DNA from: Syngnathus acus
Lineage: Eukaryota; Chordata; Actinopteri; Syngnathiformes; Syngnathidae
Reading direction: 5' to 3'
Assembly: GCF_901709675.1 (NCBI RefSeq)
Contig: NC_051089.1
Coordinates: 7,311,476-7,375,475 of the forward strand
DNA: 64,000 nt
The notes under the pieces are model-generated. The model saw nothing but the letters and a program-made list of their open reading frames with translations, had not been told where the DNA came from and did no database searches. Position numbers and translations under genes: made by a program. Positions within the stretch are counted from its first letter, which is position 1. Every line of letters starts with the position of its first letter. Positions 41,713 through 55,300 of the stretch are shown here, in pieces.

Positions 41713-43765
41713 TTTTATAAGTATGGTTTATTCATCGTGTAAAATTCGTTAACATCTGCTTGGCCAAATATGTTCGTATCTTTGGAATTGCTCATATTGT
41801 ACTGGACTAGTCAGACCTGTTCCCACATGTTCTGTTTGCACATTCTCGTTTAATTCGAGTAATACGGCCTATTCCCACATTCGCCCCAAAAAATCACGTT
41901 AGATATATTCAAAACTTTAAATTGCCTTTGTTAAAAAAAAAAAAAAGATTGTTAAGAATATTTCCCAGGTAATTTTTCAACTAAAAACAGACCATGAAAA
42001 AGAACAAACTTGAAATAGATTAGACGGTGAGTAAACATAGCATCTTCCCATGGAGTGTGTTCGCTCTCAATTTTTTTGAGTCACCCTCTCACCTAGTGAC
42101 ACCGAACTAGCAGGCAGCAGGACAAATGGGCCGCTGCCGTCATCACAGTCTTGTCAGAAAACGATACTTCGCATTCGGTGTTCGTGCAGTCTTGCCACAG
42201 CCACGTACCTTCAGTAATTACTGGAGCGACCATCCTCCCGCCACTTCAACGATGGATAGCCTGAAGTGTAGCCGGTTCACCCAAGAGTCATAACTCTACG
42301 TAGCACATCATCTGCCTTTTGCTCTTCACAACTGGTGTGGCCTCCTGGACAGCAAATTAGCCTGAGAGAAAAACAGAGAGGAGAGAGAAAATGACACACA
42401 AAGCCAGCACATCATGAAGACACAATGTCATTTACTTGCAACATGTGTGGTTGCCCATCTCAAAATTAATCCAAAAAAAAATAATTATTTAAATACATGT
42501 GTGTCTGTTTTTTTTTGTTTTTGTTTTTTTAAACAAAACATTAATTTATATACACAATATGTTGTGTCCATGCTATGGCAATGCACAAGTTATTTCAGTA
42601 AGTTTGGGCCCTGGGGAGGAACCAAGTAATTTAGGTCTTGAGAAAAACTTTATAGAAAACCTGATCTAAGGATTACTCCATAATATGTAGGCGAGATAGA
42701 TATCTTTGCTTGCACACACACACAGACATGTGGAAGGGATCATTTCGACAGGTGAATATGGCTGAAGAGGAGGAGAGGTGGGGGAAATGAGGACCGAAAT
42801 GCGGGGAGAAATAAACTGATAAGTGATGATGAAGAGGGGAAGATGAAGATACTGTCAGGAAAGAGGCAAAGTGGATGATCGAAGGGAATGGGGGACTTGT
42901 GGCATGGCAGATCAATCAATACATACAATCTGCATTCACAGAAGATAAATTTTATCCCACTTAAAAAATTGTTTTCTGCCCATTTGTGCTTCATTTCTCA
43001 ATTAATTGCAATAGCTTTAACCTTGAATGGGATATTGGATTCTATTTGTATTTGTTATTGTCTTGTCAAGTATGGTGTATTTTTACTTATTTACTTATGA
43101 TTAACTGTATAAAAGTAATAATTAAAGGAAAAGTTACACTAGTAGTGCTTTCCTGAATAACGTATTGCTACGGTTAGCATTTTGGTCTTTTCCTACATAT
43201 TTCAGCTGTAGAATGCACACTCAACAAGAAGTAGGGTGAAAAACGTTTTTTAACTATATTTTTGCAAGTTTAACATGAGCAATGCATGCACACAACTCAT
43301 TTTTAACGGGGACTCACTAAATGTTTACTCTAAGATTTGGCTGTGGAAAACACGGTTTGCGACATTGCATGAATCTTTATTGCAGATTGCAACCGAACAA
43401 CCTAGACATGACCTAGATTGTATCGTGCAAAAACAATATGTTAGAAACACAAATCCATATTAACACATGACTCACCTTTTGGATTTATTTGCAGGGACTT
43501 ACTCTATTCTGCATTAGGGTAATTCGCTTTACAACAATCAGGAGCCTCTCACCGTGCAGAGTGGGAGGAGAGGAGGGGGTGTCACTTTATTTAAAACCAA
43601 AAAATAAAACAATCATCAGTCTTCTTGAATACTAAATTCGTCACACTCTGGAAAGAGGTATTACACAAATGGAATAACAAAGAAGAATAAAAGAAAAAGA
43701 CAGAAAGAAAAAATATATATTTTTATAGCACCGGATGTTACCTGTGTCGCTGGGGCGTCAGCTGT

Positions 43766-43779
43766 GTTTCCTAGGCAAC
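43766..43779 (+). promoter_or_regulatory. X-box (RFX transcription factor site) of the SPATA17 promoter
   Basis: GTTTCCTAGGCAAC fits the RFX consensus of two half sites around a two-base spacer (GTTTCC-TA-GGCAAC). It lies 24 bases before the chosen ATG. RFX2, RFX3 and related factors drive cilium and sperm-flagellum genes, which agrees with SPATA17. The surrounding 60 bases are GC-rich relative to the AT-rich neighbourhood and show no TATA box. Confidence 0.8.
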
Positions 43780-43803
43780 CGTAAACGGACCCTTGAAGTA
43801 GAA

Positions 43804-43871
43804 ATGGCGGCGCTCGAGCGGTTTCAATCAGTGCTCGAGGAGTTCCAGAGGCTCCGGTTCTACAAAGCAAG
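43804..43871 (+). CDS. SPATA17: SPATA17 coding exon 1 (residues 1-22 plus two bases)
   Basis: The frame begins MAALERFQSVLEEFQRLRF and runs to KA plus the bases AG. The donor is AAG|GTATCA at 43872. The first residues resemble human MATLARLQ. Unspliced, the frame reaches a stop five bases into the intron, which supports splicing here. The Kozak context is good, with a purine at -3 and G at +4. Confidence 0.88.
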
Positions 43872-46800
43872 GTATCACTAAGTTAGATGCACGACACAGT
43901 TTAAAAGTTGATGCAGATGAGACAACTAAATCAATCAGAGCTACGCTAAATATGCCCACACGCTTAAATTTAAGTCGATCCAAAAAAAAAAAAAATTTGA
44001 GATCGGCAGATTTGGAGTAGTTTTGTTTACCAGATGCAAATTTAGACGCTGTTGATCTGTCAACCTATATGTTTCTTTTAAACAGAAGTATAAGAGAAAG
44101 TGTTTTTTTTTTCTGCTTCAGGAAAGTTGAAGAAACTAGACAGCGGGAATACATGGGCGCTGTCCGGCTTCAGAGCTGGTTCCGAGGCTTCAGGGTGCGC
44201 CTTTACATCAGGTAATGCTTTTACCAAGTCTTCATTTGTCATGTGACAGATTACTGCGTTTTATTTCATACAAGCACACCCATTTTCTCCATATCCTCCA
44301 GGGCTTCTAAAACATCTCGGCAAGCATGGCTATGTTAATTTACAGGGAATACCCTGATACTGGCTCACTCCCATAATTGTAGGATTTGTGGATCTTGGTA
44401 AATGGCCTTGAGGAATAAATGTCGCTTGCTCCACGTGTTCATTCCGTGCCTGGTCCGTTCTGCGACCCGGGCACCATTCTGCAGGGTCAGCAGACAAACT
44501 TCCAGACAGTAGGTTAATTCAGATTACTTTAGTTAATTGATCAATACGTTAAGTGGATAATTAGCAACAATTTTAGCTGCTTAAGTGCAACTCTGGGGTT
44601 GTGCTAGCCCACTATAAGCATTGATTTTCCAGGTGTATAAATGGCCTTTTGGAAATTGATGGCCTCATTGGAGGTGGAGATTTGCAATGGACTTGCATTT
44701 AGAGCATGTTTGAAGATGAATACAAATGTGCGCCGCTGCATAAAGGGGGAGAAAGGCTCATCGGGAGTGATAGAAAGGCCTGGAGGAGCAGCAATTTTCT
44801 AAGCGTTCGTGTGTGTGTGTTACATTAACTATCCTGTGACCTTTGAATTCAATTCCTTTACATCATAACACTTGTGAGCAGAAAGCAAAATCACTGTTTT
44901 CCTTTCTTTTCAATAAAAGTGGCATGAGTTCAGTTTGTAATTGACCCCCACTCTTTAGTCAACACCTAATTTAAATGAATTTCATGGAGGATTGCCATTT
45001 TTAAGCCTTTTTCATTCTCATTTGCAGCTCTCGACGACGTGTTTTAGCTTTTATTTGACACACCAACAAAGAGATTCACAATTTAATTTGGAATTTCCTC
45101 CCCATTTCAGCCGCAAAAAATACCCATCTAATCCTCTTCCCAATATGACTTTATGACAGGCATCTGCACGAGAAGGCGGTCATTATCCAGAAGATATGGC
45201 GGGGCTTCAGAGCAAGGGCACGTTACAGACAAATGGTGATGGTAAGCCAGAACGAGGAACAGCTATAGATGTATTGATTTGGTTATGATAGCATGCATTA
45301 GAATTCAATTTCTATATGCCTAAGTCCCTGCATCTGACCTTAAGAAATATAATTCACTCATTACACATTGGGAAATTAGCACTTAGGAAATAGGATGTAA
45401 TATGCGATGGAATTTTATCTGCATTGCAATTCCTGGAATGCATTTAGAACGAGTGCGGTGAGGTAAATGGTGGTAGCGGAAGTGTAGGACAAGTGTGTGT
45501 ATGTACGCGTGTGTCTATATGTGTGTATTTGTGTGCTTTAGTAAAACAAGGCCGCCTTTTCGGCATATTGCCTCCAACTGCTTCTTAATTGAACAGATTG
45601 TTGATACCGGATCCAATACCCAGCGCTCTCACATATAATTTTCCCCTGGATTGAGTTTTGTAAACGTATCACAACAAGCTATTTATCATGCCCCTAAATT
45701 GACTGTTTGCTAAAGCATAACTGCCAGCCACCATTTGGGAGGCGTTCAAAAAACGGGGTAGACGGCAGCGAGGGGCGCTGAAATAAACGATGAAGGATGT
45801 GTCACAACGCACATATGGGCTTAAAAAGAGCCAGTTTGGGAACAGACGAGCGCTCATTTGAATCACTCACACTTTTCACAGTTTGGAATTAGCCCACTGA
45901 GGTTTCATTTTTCTAATCCATTAAAAGGTCCAGTTCAGGAAAAAAAATTCTCGTCGAAAGCATCAGAATGTATATAATGCGTTTTAATTAGCTTGCTAAT
46001 AGTTTGCCTTTTGACCAGGATGTCAAATTATATTTAATCAATTAATTAAAATGTAAAATTATTAAGTAAGCCATCTTTTGCACTACCACTTTTATTCATT
46101 GCTGTTTTCTTAACTTTGCGCCTTGCCGCTTTCCTGCTTCCTCCACTCGCAAAGCTGAGAGGAATTACAAACAGGCCAGAAGTTGTGCAGACAGGTTAAT
46201 CAAAATTTTATTACTGATCGTCAGGACCAGAGTCCACCTATTGAAATCTCAATTCCTTCTTATATATACACTCCCTCAACTCACTATTATGACATATGAG
46301 TTGCACAAAAGTCTCATCTCCAAACAACAAGCTTGTTTGTTATTTAAAAAAAAAAAGTTATGTTGAGATATGGATCCGTTTTATGGACGACTCTAAAAAT
46401 GTGGCCCCAGTGGTCGGGCCCGTCCATTCGCTGCGAATGCCCCGCTGCATATTCTCTGGCCTTTTTGTGAGTCTCTTCTGGCAGCTCTGTCATTGATTAT
46501 GAAATCCAGAGGAGAGCGTTTGGCCGTCATACATCTCCATTAGCTCGCTGCTTCGGCGCCATAGATTTTCCTGGCCCTTGCGTGTGTTGGTGTATTAAGA
46601 GAGCACTGTCCTCCCCTTGATACAAAGTCCCCCTAATCACTCTCTCTCTACCTCCATACCTCCCTGACTCTTTGTCTTTTTCCGTCACTGTTCCCTTCCT
46701 CTCCTCTCTTCTCTTCTGGAGTGGCCCTGCCTGTTCTGCCTATGTGAAATGTATTATGTATAAACAGCTCTTTATCTTTGAAACCTGCTGTGGACAGATC

Positions 46801-49266
46801 AGAGGGCTGCGAGACAATATGTAACGTCATCTTTTCCTTTTGTGTTCACAGGAAGCATATTTTATCATGAAGACCAATTTCTACAACGAGATGGCGATCA
46901 GGGTAAATATCGGGACACTTAATCACAAGCCTTCATTGTGGCAAAATGACACAAAAAATTAAGCAAAGCTAGGTTTAATGAGTAGGAAAGTAGCTCAAGC
47001 GCAGTGATGTTCTTCTCGGCCAGAAACTGTCTGATGCTCAAGGGATTGTGAGCAAGTGCTTTGTCATGGTGAACCAGCGAAGAGTTGTCCTGCAAAAACT
47101 CACATCTCTCACTGAAAAAAAGAAAACATTGTAGAATTTAATTGTAGGTGTGAAGGTTGTTTGGCCCAAAATGTCTATTTTGTAAGTATTCAACCTACAT
47201 CAATCTCTAATTTTAAAAAAAAAATCAGTAATTTACATTGGATTGTGCTGCTGATAACACATCCATCCATTATTTGTACGATTTTGCTCTGTGTAGGGTT
47301 ATCTTTCATTTCTGGTACATTTGAACTAATAACCTCCACTCATATGTGGGAGTATTTTTTGTTCAGTAATAGCAGTTCTCAGATCTCTGTTCTAGTTTAT
47401 TTATTAAACCGAGTAAGAGTGCTCAAGTGTTCCTATTTTGGGGCTTGAGCAGTCTCTATTGTTCAGCCACTCGAGCTTTGACTGACGTTTTTACGCGATA
47501 CATTTGCACAGAAACCTTATCGTTTTTCACAATTCCATATGGGCTCTTCTTTTGGCTAACAGCTCCATTCTGTGTCAACCGTTAAAAGGTTTTACAGGCC
47601 AACAAAAAGAAAGTCTGCCAGCTTTTATTGAAGAGGTTGCATTGCTGACCAGCTGGACAAATGTTTGTCAGAAAAAGGATGGAAATTGAATGCTTTATGT
47701 TTTACACTTTTATTGGAAAATGAAATAACCAAACTTACCACTCAATTATCTCAGTAAATGTCACATGAAACATGATGACATATCCAGGAGTAAACTTTGC
47801 TGCTAGAGGTCACTGGGATAAAAGGTCAGGGGTTGCTGTCACCATGTGGAGCGAAGAACAAGCTACTTAAGGTGGAGAAAAAGCCTCTTTATGACCCTTA
47901 TAAAATATCACAGCTTCCTCCTTTAGAGCACAATAGCAATTTTAATGGGAAGGAAAGGAACGCGAATGGAGCAGGGAATTGACTCCGTACTTGGTGATGT
48001 AAGAAGTTTGAACCCCACAGGGGCCAAATAAGACTTTGCTTTGCAAAGTTAGTGTTTCACTTTTTGAGGTTAATGACAGTTTTGTCTGGATTTTGTCACG
48101 AAAGTCAAATTGAACATTATAGGAACAGTCCCAGCATTACCCTTGACCAAGGCACCGATCCCCAGAAGAGCAGTTACTTGAAAAATAAACCACATGTATC
48201 TTAAAATAAGATTATAAACGATTAGCATGAGTGCACCGTACTAGACTTAAATGAAAGTTTCAGAACTTGTTTTGTTTTATGCACAAAACTTTGGATTGTG
48301 TGTGGCCTCTCACTTGCATTCTCTGCACATGCGAATAAGACTGAAATCCAGCGCCAGTGACCCTTTACAAGAACGAATCAGTGAAGGGCGACGGTACTAG
48401 CCAAGCCTTCATTACCAACGAAATATTTGCTAGCATGTGAATGGAAGCGAAAACACACGGTGGGAGAAACAATCATCCCCGAATCCCCCTGTGACTTTTT
48501 CCTTGAATCGCTCTTGTCGCTCTCCTCCATTTTATGATGCCGAGCTAGCTAACGGAGGATAATGTATTAGTGGCGTAATAGAAACCAATGTTTACATGCT
48601 GCACCTCGGATTTGTATCACATTCAACGACATCGATTTTACTTGTCAACAAAGGTCAGCAAGAACTCGAGAGGCGGCAATTACTTTATTTAAAATTATCT
48701 ATTGACTAGCAGATCAATGCTAATTCTCATTTTGCTCTTTGTTTTTCCCGCCCCATCCTCCAGCCGTCGTTTCTCCCATTCCCCTCGTCTGATAGTGTGA
48801 TGATTCTTTTAGTCGTGGTTGTTTTAATCTCCTAATTAGTCTGAAGGACATCCAGCCTTCTGCCTCACAATGCTTCACTCATGTGTGGGTGTGGGTATGA
48901 GGTGAGGCTAATCTGCAGCCTCCACGATCAATCTGGAAAACGTATGGAGCAGTGACAGCTGTCCATCCCACCTTGGCTTGTCCCTTTATTATGACTGTGA
49001 AAAAATGCCTTATGATATGTTGTGTGATTTAAGGCTGTTGGTCGGGCCACTAATGTTGCCATCTACTTACATAATGTGTTTTCTGTTATGCTTTTCCTCT
49101 ACAGATCCAGAGAAGGTGGCGAGGATTCTTTGTGCGAAAGTACATCCATAGTTTCTATTCACGCAAGAGCTATCTGGAAAAAATTGTCAGGACTAATGGA
49201 TTAGTAAGGTAAAGAAGATAATGCAAAAAAGTATATTTTGTGTATGTATTTATATATATATATATT

Positions 49267-49315
<49 letters not shown>

Positions 49316-52300
49316 ACAGTGATATTCTACTTTTTTTCTTTTTAAAGTCTGCATTATTATCCTATGCATATAATCCTATTAATGGGACTGCAATTAGTTA
49401 ATGAATATAAAGTGTAATAACTAATAGAGATAAAAAAAAGACAAATTACTCAAGCCAATAGATGAACATATTGAGCATGGGCCAGAGCACTAAAAAAGAA
49501 ATTGATCTCTTAAACAATTAAAACAGGAATAAGAGTCTCCCATATTATTTCCTCCAGATTACTTCATATGATCTGATTGCTTACCTCAAACCGGCGTATG
49601 ACGTACCAAGCAAACGAGACACAGTTAAGATCTGTCCTTGCAGACTAGATATTCCCTCAGAGAAAATATAAGGGAATGAAAGTGACAGAGAGACAAAGAG
49701 AGCGCTCAGAAGAGGGAAGGGGAAAAAATCCTTGAAGGGCTCGAGGCTAAGGGAAGGGAGAAGTGAACGATGTGAAGAAATTAAAAATTAGCCTCTGATG
49801 TGAACCCCAGCTGCTGCATTAATATAACACCCCGCGCTTCAGGGCTTACTGCTAGTGCTACACCATCTTTTACTTCTGACAATAAAAAAATCGCACTTAG
49901 TTAATAAGTCATATGTTAACTTTGTTAATATATTTTAGCGCTAAATATCTTTAGGCTTTTGCTAAAATTAAATGTAAATTTGTTAACATGTCTTGGATCA
50001 CTGACTCCCGGCTCGCCCCCCACTCCCCAACAGCAGTTGCACCTTTTTACGAAGTTGAGAAGGGAGCATGTGAAAACCTATTAAGGAAGTCTTTCCACTT
50101 TCCTACAATAACAAACCAAGTCAGCCGGATACATCTGATACTTTTATTTCATGAATTCTTTAACTTTGGTCTGATCGAGTTGCTATGACTTCATCACATT
50201 GATAAAGCAGTACACATAATCAAATCTTGAGTTACATAATTTGCATATTTCAATCCTTAATGTTAAGAAATAAAAAAAATTGATTGACTTTAAATAGACT
50301 TTCTTAACTATTCTAAATAAAGCAGAACTATAATCATAATATTTTCATCTAATTTAGTTAACATCTCCAAAGCCCCTCCTCTACTGCAGTGGGGGGTGTT
50401 GAGGTCATTTTCTCTCCAGTTAATCACATGTTTATTTAGTGCCACCGAGGTCGTGATCAATTAATGCCGTGCGGGCGTTTATTCGAAACATCCTGTGAGC
50501 TGCTGAGCTCTTGGCTGCCTGATCAGTCATCCCGCAAAGGTCTGGTTTTTAATCCACCACTGTGCTCCTTTCCTCTCGCAAGACTGTATGTCTGTCCAGC
50601 ACTCCAAATGAATTATTCAAAGTTGGACTAATGGTCCCCATTTAGCGCAGGACGATCGGCCATGCATGGTAATCATATTGGGGTATTGCATTCACTGCCT
50701 GATTTATTGCAGTTTACATGTTGTGCTTTTCAAAGGGTTATTTAAAAGTATTTTCCTTACCATTTAACAGCAATTGCGTTAAATATAATGATTACATTTT
50801 TGTGTCTTTAGCAGTCAGTCTGTCAAACACATAACAAAGCAACAGGTGTCACTATAACCCCAAGCATAACTATTCAGCCAATCTGAAAGATGAAGAAAGT
50901 ATTTTTTCAGTGAAGGCATAATAACAACTAAACATGAAAAAGCGAAATCACACATGGGAACGAATAATGCAGTTGATTTTTGACTCAATGTCATGCTTGA
51001 ATACAAAGTTGGGGATAGTCACATGATCCATTCTGGGACGCTGGATTTGTTAGTATTTGCCAGTACTTCCCAGTTTATTCTTAGCATCCTCGTTCAAAAA
51101 GATTTAAAAAAATAAGTTTTTTACTGGTTATTAGTCAATCTTTTTATGTTATTTATCTTGGTCTATTTTTTATTTGAATTAGGGCTTTAAAGACTCTTGT
51201 ATTTGCTCAATGTATGTGTGTAAATGTGTGTGTGTGTGTTTTTCTTTTCAACTGCCTGTGTTTGGTCTTACCACTTGATCTTGAATTCTTTATCTCCTGA
51301 CCAGCATCACCTCTTTCTTCTTTTTCTAATTTTGCTTTGTTTGTTTCTTCCTCTTGCCCCCACCGCCATGGCCATCAGTCGAGCATGCTTGCTCACGCAT
51401 CCTCATTCATCCTCGCTCTCCTTCTGCATAGCCTAATGAAGTCAAGACCCTAGCGCAGTCCCCACTCTGCCACACTTTTCCTGGGCACCCCAACAATTTA
51501 TCACTTTGTCAGCGAGACACTTAAAGTTCCCGGGCTTTAATAAGGGCACACGGTGGGACAATGGGGGCAATTAGGAAAGCAGAGCAAGGCTGTTTTGCAT
51601 ATTTACTAAATGTGCTGGAGTCATCGCCGCTGCCACCAACACGGGCTGTTGGCTGCATGAATTATTCCTCTATCTGCCATAAACAGCTGGGTAATTATTA
51701 CTGCCATCATCTGATAAATATTCTCCCCATGATGCCGCAACAACACAGGAACATTTGAAACTTATTTTACTTGAACTTGAAGAAATGCACCGACGGCGTG
51801 GCCGGGGTTATTTATTCTCCTCTTGTGTGGCGTCTCACATCCTGCAGCTACTTCTTCTCCTGTCTCTCTTTTCTCCAGCCTTCTTCATCGCTCCCTTTCT
51901 CGTGTCCCTCTCAAGGACATTGATGAAAGGCGAGCTGCTACACTGGAGTGGGGGACCTGCACTGGCAACACTCCCCGCTTCTGTGCGTCACTCTTTCTTT
52001 TGCTGCTTCTTTCTGATCCAGTTTGGTGGAGACAAGTTCACTCCCTCAGTTTGATTGGATTTGTATATTGAGCGCGCGTGTGCGGTGTAGCATAATCTGG
52101 CTGCTGTGCTCTCCTTGACTCTTAAGAAAATTACTTTTGAGGAGGAAACAATGGAGGGACATGAGGACGGTCTGAGAATGTTTTAACTTTTTCAAGAAAA
52201 GCAAGGATTGAATGTTTTTAGGACTTTACAGATGGAGATGATCAATTTGTGAGTCACTTAAAAGGAAAGTCAGTGGGAAAGGCTCAATATATTGAGCTGG

Positions 52301-55300
52301 TCATTGTTTCAATCGGCTGGCCGACACCATTTTCTCCTCCTTGCCTGCTATTGAATCATTTAATTGGAGCAATTAAAGCAGCCAATCAGGTCACGTCTCC
52401 ATTAAATATTTACAAGTTGGCCAATTAGTTGCACTGTTGCTGGCCTTGATGACCGCAAGTGTGGCCCGCTGTCCCACAATGTCTCAGTCTCTGATATCCC
52501 GTGAGCCCTTGACTCCCCATTCTGAACCAGGAGTTAAATTATTGAGGGAGAGCTGGGAAATCTAGCTGTACTATATTAGCCATTAAATAAGTGAACAGAC
52601 CTGGGTCACGTCGGTTTGGGTTTCGGTTATTTGAAACGGCTTCAAGTCAGCTTGATTAGCTCCCGGATTCACCGTCTCCATACTGGATTATATTTTCCCC
52701 TGTTCAGTCATATTTTAACTGTCTTTGTATTTTTTCTTTTTTATTTCTGGAGATGAACTGGAACCTCTAAGTCAAAAAAGTCAAACTCATTTTTCATGCG
52801 GCATTGTGAAACCATGTAAAGTATAATTGTCTAACTGTACAGGCAGTTTTGAAAAGTAATATTTTAACATTCATCATAAAGAATCCAAATTGGTCAGCTA
52901 TTGTTTTTTTTAGGCCTCGATAAACATTAACTATTCAATTTAATGACAAACACCTAATATGATGAGTCAGACATTTTTTTTTCTTAATTATCATACACAT
53001 TCAAAAAGAAGTTACCGTAAGTGTTATAGATCTGACCCAAAGTTTTGTTGGCATAAATGTGAGTCCACTTATGGTGGATGTCACACCCCTTTCTGCGCAT
53101 GAAAAAAAACAAAGAAAATGGAAAAATTGCCTGTGAAATGAACTGAGGGCACCTTACAACACTTTAATGTGACTTAAAAAGCACTTTATTCCCTAAAATG
53201 CAGGTGTCGTTTTGAACTTTCCAACCTATGGGGCCTTTCCAATTTCCCTTCCAATCTGTTAGGGCTTTCATTATTAGTGCCTTGCTTCACGGTAATTTCA
53301 ATTTGTGACATCCATGTGAAGCTTCCCAAAATTCCTGGTGGCACCCATAAGATTGGGGAGGGGATATTATCTGCCAAAATAACCACAAACAGATGAACCA
53401 CTGCCATGGTGTGTTTCTGCTTATCGCTTTACCAATTTCCTTCCTTTCTTTCTTTTATTTGCACCACTCATTCATTCACTTCTACACGCACACACACACA
53501 CCAAGTGCATGTGCAGCGTGCCGAAGAGGGCTAATGAGGGTTGTATGTTGTGTCGGCTGGTTGGGTCGACACAGATCGAGGTGCCTTCAGCCGTTACAAA
53601 TCTGTTTGGCTTTTGTCCACTACACAGCAATTAATAACGTTGGGGCTGGGGGCAGAGAAACAAAGGTCACCCGACACACACGCACACGCATACACACACA
53701 CTCATCCCATAACAATTTTCAATTCTGAACACAAATTCAGGAAAACCCTTTTGAACACTGCCTGAATATTTACAGCTGTTATTGTCTACTTTTGGCAGTC
53801 AAACAGCAGAAATATTGGAGCATATTTATATTACAAACATAATTTAATGCATAAATGAACATAAATGCTTTCATAAAGTACCTTGTTAGGCGTGCACATT
53901 GAATTCTTATACGAATCATGCTGTCCCAGAGTAAATCGAAACTTTATATTTCACATTAATAAGTAATATTCCTGTTCGCCAAGGCGACAAATGGAGGCCA
54001 GGCAACCTCTATATTTATGCATACACGCACTATCATACATAAACATGCACAAAGTCTTAAACTACTTAGTTCGACACCTAAACACACACATACATGCGCA
54101 TGGGTAACGTTCTGCACATTTCATTTATTTTGTAATTTAATCTGATGCTGAGAAAGAAATGAAAATGCAAAGGCGGCGGGGACCATGTTGTGATTTCTTT
54201 TTAAATGCCACTAGCCGATGAATATATTAACCCGCCTTTACAGACCCGCTAAGAATATTCTGATTCATCTGTTGAGGTCTGTCATTGAAAATAGAAGTTG
54301 GCTAGAACAGTAGAGTGAGAGCAGTGAAAATTGACGAATTGTTGATGAGCGAGAGCCAAACTCAGAGCGGGATTGCTCTTGAAGAAATAGATTGGCTTTA
54401 CGTGTGTGTGCGCGTTTCCACATTACTCTGATATGAGTGCTTTAGTAATTGTTTTCCAATTCCCACTTTTAGGTTATTACCCCCCTTGTAACAATACGTG
54501 AGGCTTTGTGATTGCCGGATGGAATTGCTGTGTATGGGCTTTTAATGCATCCCATTTAAGCAGCTTGGCTTAACAGATGTCACAGACAGACCTGTCCTGG
54601 CTGTTGTGATGAAATATATTCATCATCCTCCCACTTATACCCTCACACTCGCTCACCCTCCACCCCCACCCAACACCGTTCTCTTGTTTTTCTCCCACGG
54701 TACCTCTGCTGTCCCAGCCTCTTATTATCAGCCGCTTTTTCATTCATCTGAAGGACACTTCAGGGAATTACCAGCAAAGGCTGCATGCTAAATACAAAGC
54801 CACGACTATACATTAATTGTACTATATATGCTGCAATTTTCACATTTATTTATTAAAATGTAAAGCAGTTTTCTTATGCGTTCCATATAACTCATGCATA
54901 ATGAGGCTTATATTTACAGAATTTTAACATGTGAAATAATTTTGTCAAAATTAGCAATGGGTTAGTACGGAATTCAGGAATTAGTATTGGGCCGATACGG
55001 CATTGTTTAAGGGTATCGGGTACTCATGTCGATGTCGATACCAGTCATTGATACTTACAAAAAAAGACATCAATAAAGCCTCCTGGTGTCAGTGTCACAC
55101 TCCGACTCTTTGACTCATCATGTGCATCAGAAAAGCATTATCGCTCATTGTGTTTGTTGAAATTTAATGTATCATTCATGCGTTCTAGTGGTATCAGTAC
55201 TTGAGTACTCAACAATGACGACTCTGTGTTATACATCTGGAAAAAAAGTGGTATTCAATATTCCCAGTCAAAATAATTTTGAGATATTGAATGTGATTGA

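Larger units (their letters stand above)
37061..43734. other. Intergenic up to the SPATA17 promoter
   Basis: Apart from the inverted repeat at 38445-38460 and the CTCF-type motifs, this is unique sequence with short CA tracts (about 39720-39760, 39955-39980, 40385-40425). A minus-strand donor-like AAG|GTACGTGG at 42201-42211 is the only hint of an opposing transcript. Confidence 0.5.
43872..46851 (+). other. SPATA17 introns 1 to 3
   Basis: Intron 1 (250 bases), intron 2 (948) and intron 3 (1610), separated by exons 2 and 3. 46380-46560, in intron 3, is a non-repetitive GC-moderate stretch of enhancer-like texture. No nested gene is seen. Confidence 0.8.

Noticed and set aside
43735-43803. 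In-frame upstream ATG that would add 23 residues to SPATA17
   Set aside because: The extension contains the X-box and has no match in human SPATA17, whose N-terminus aligns with the ATG at 43804.
43661-43870. Minus-strand open frame overlapping SPATA17 exon 1
   Set aside because: It is the antisense shadow of exon 1 and the promoter, ending in a low-complexity Phe/Leu run.
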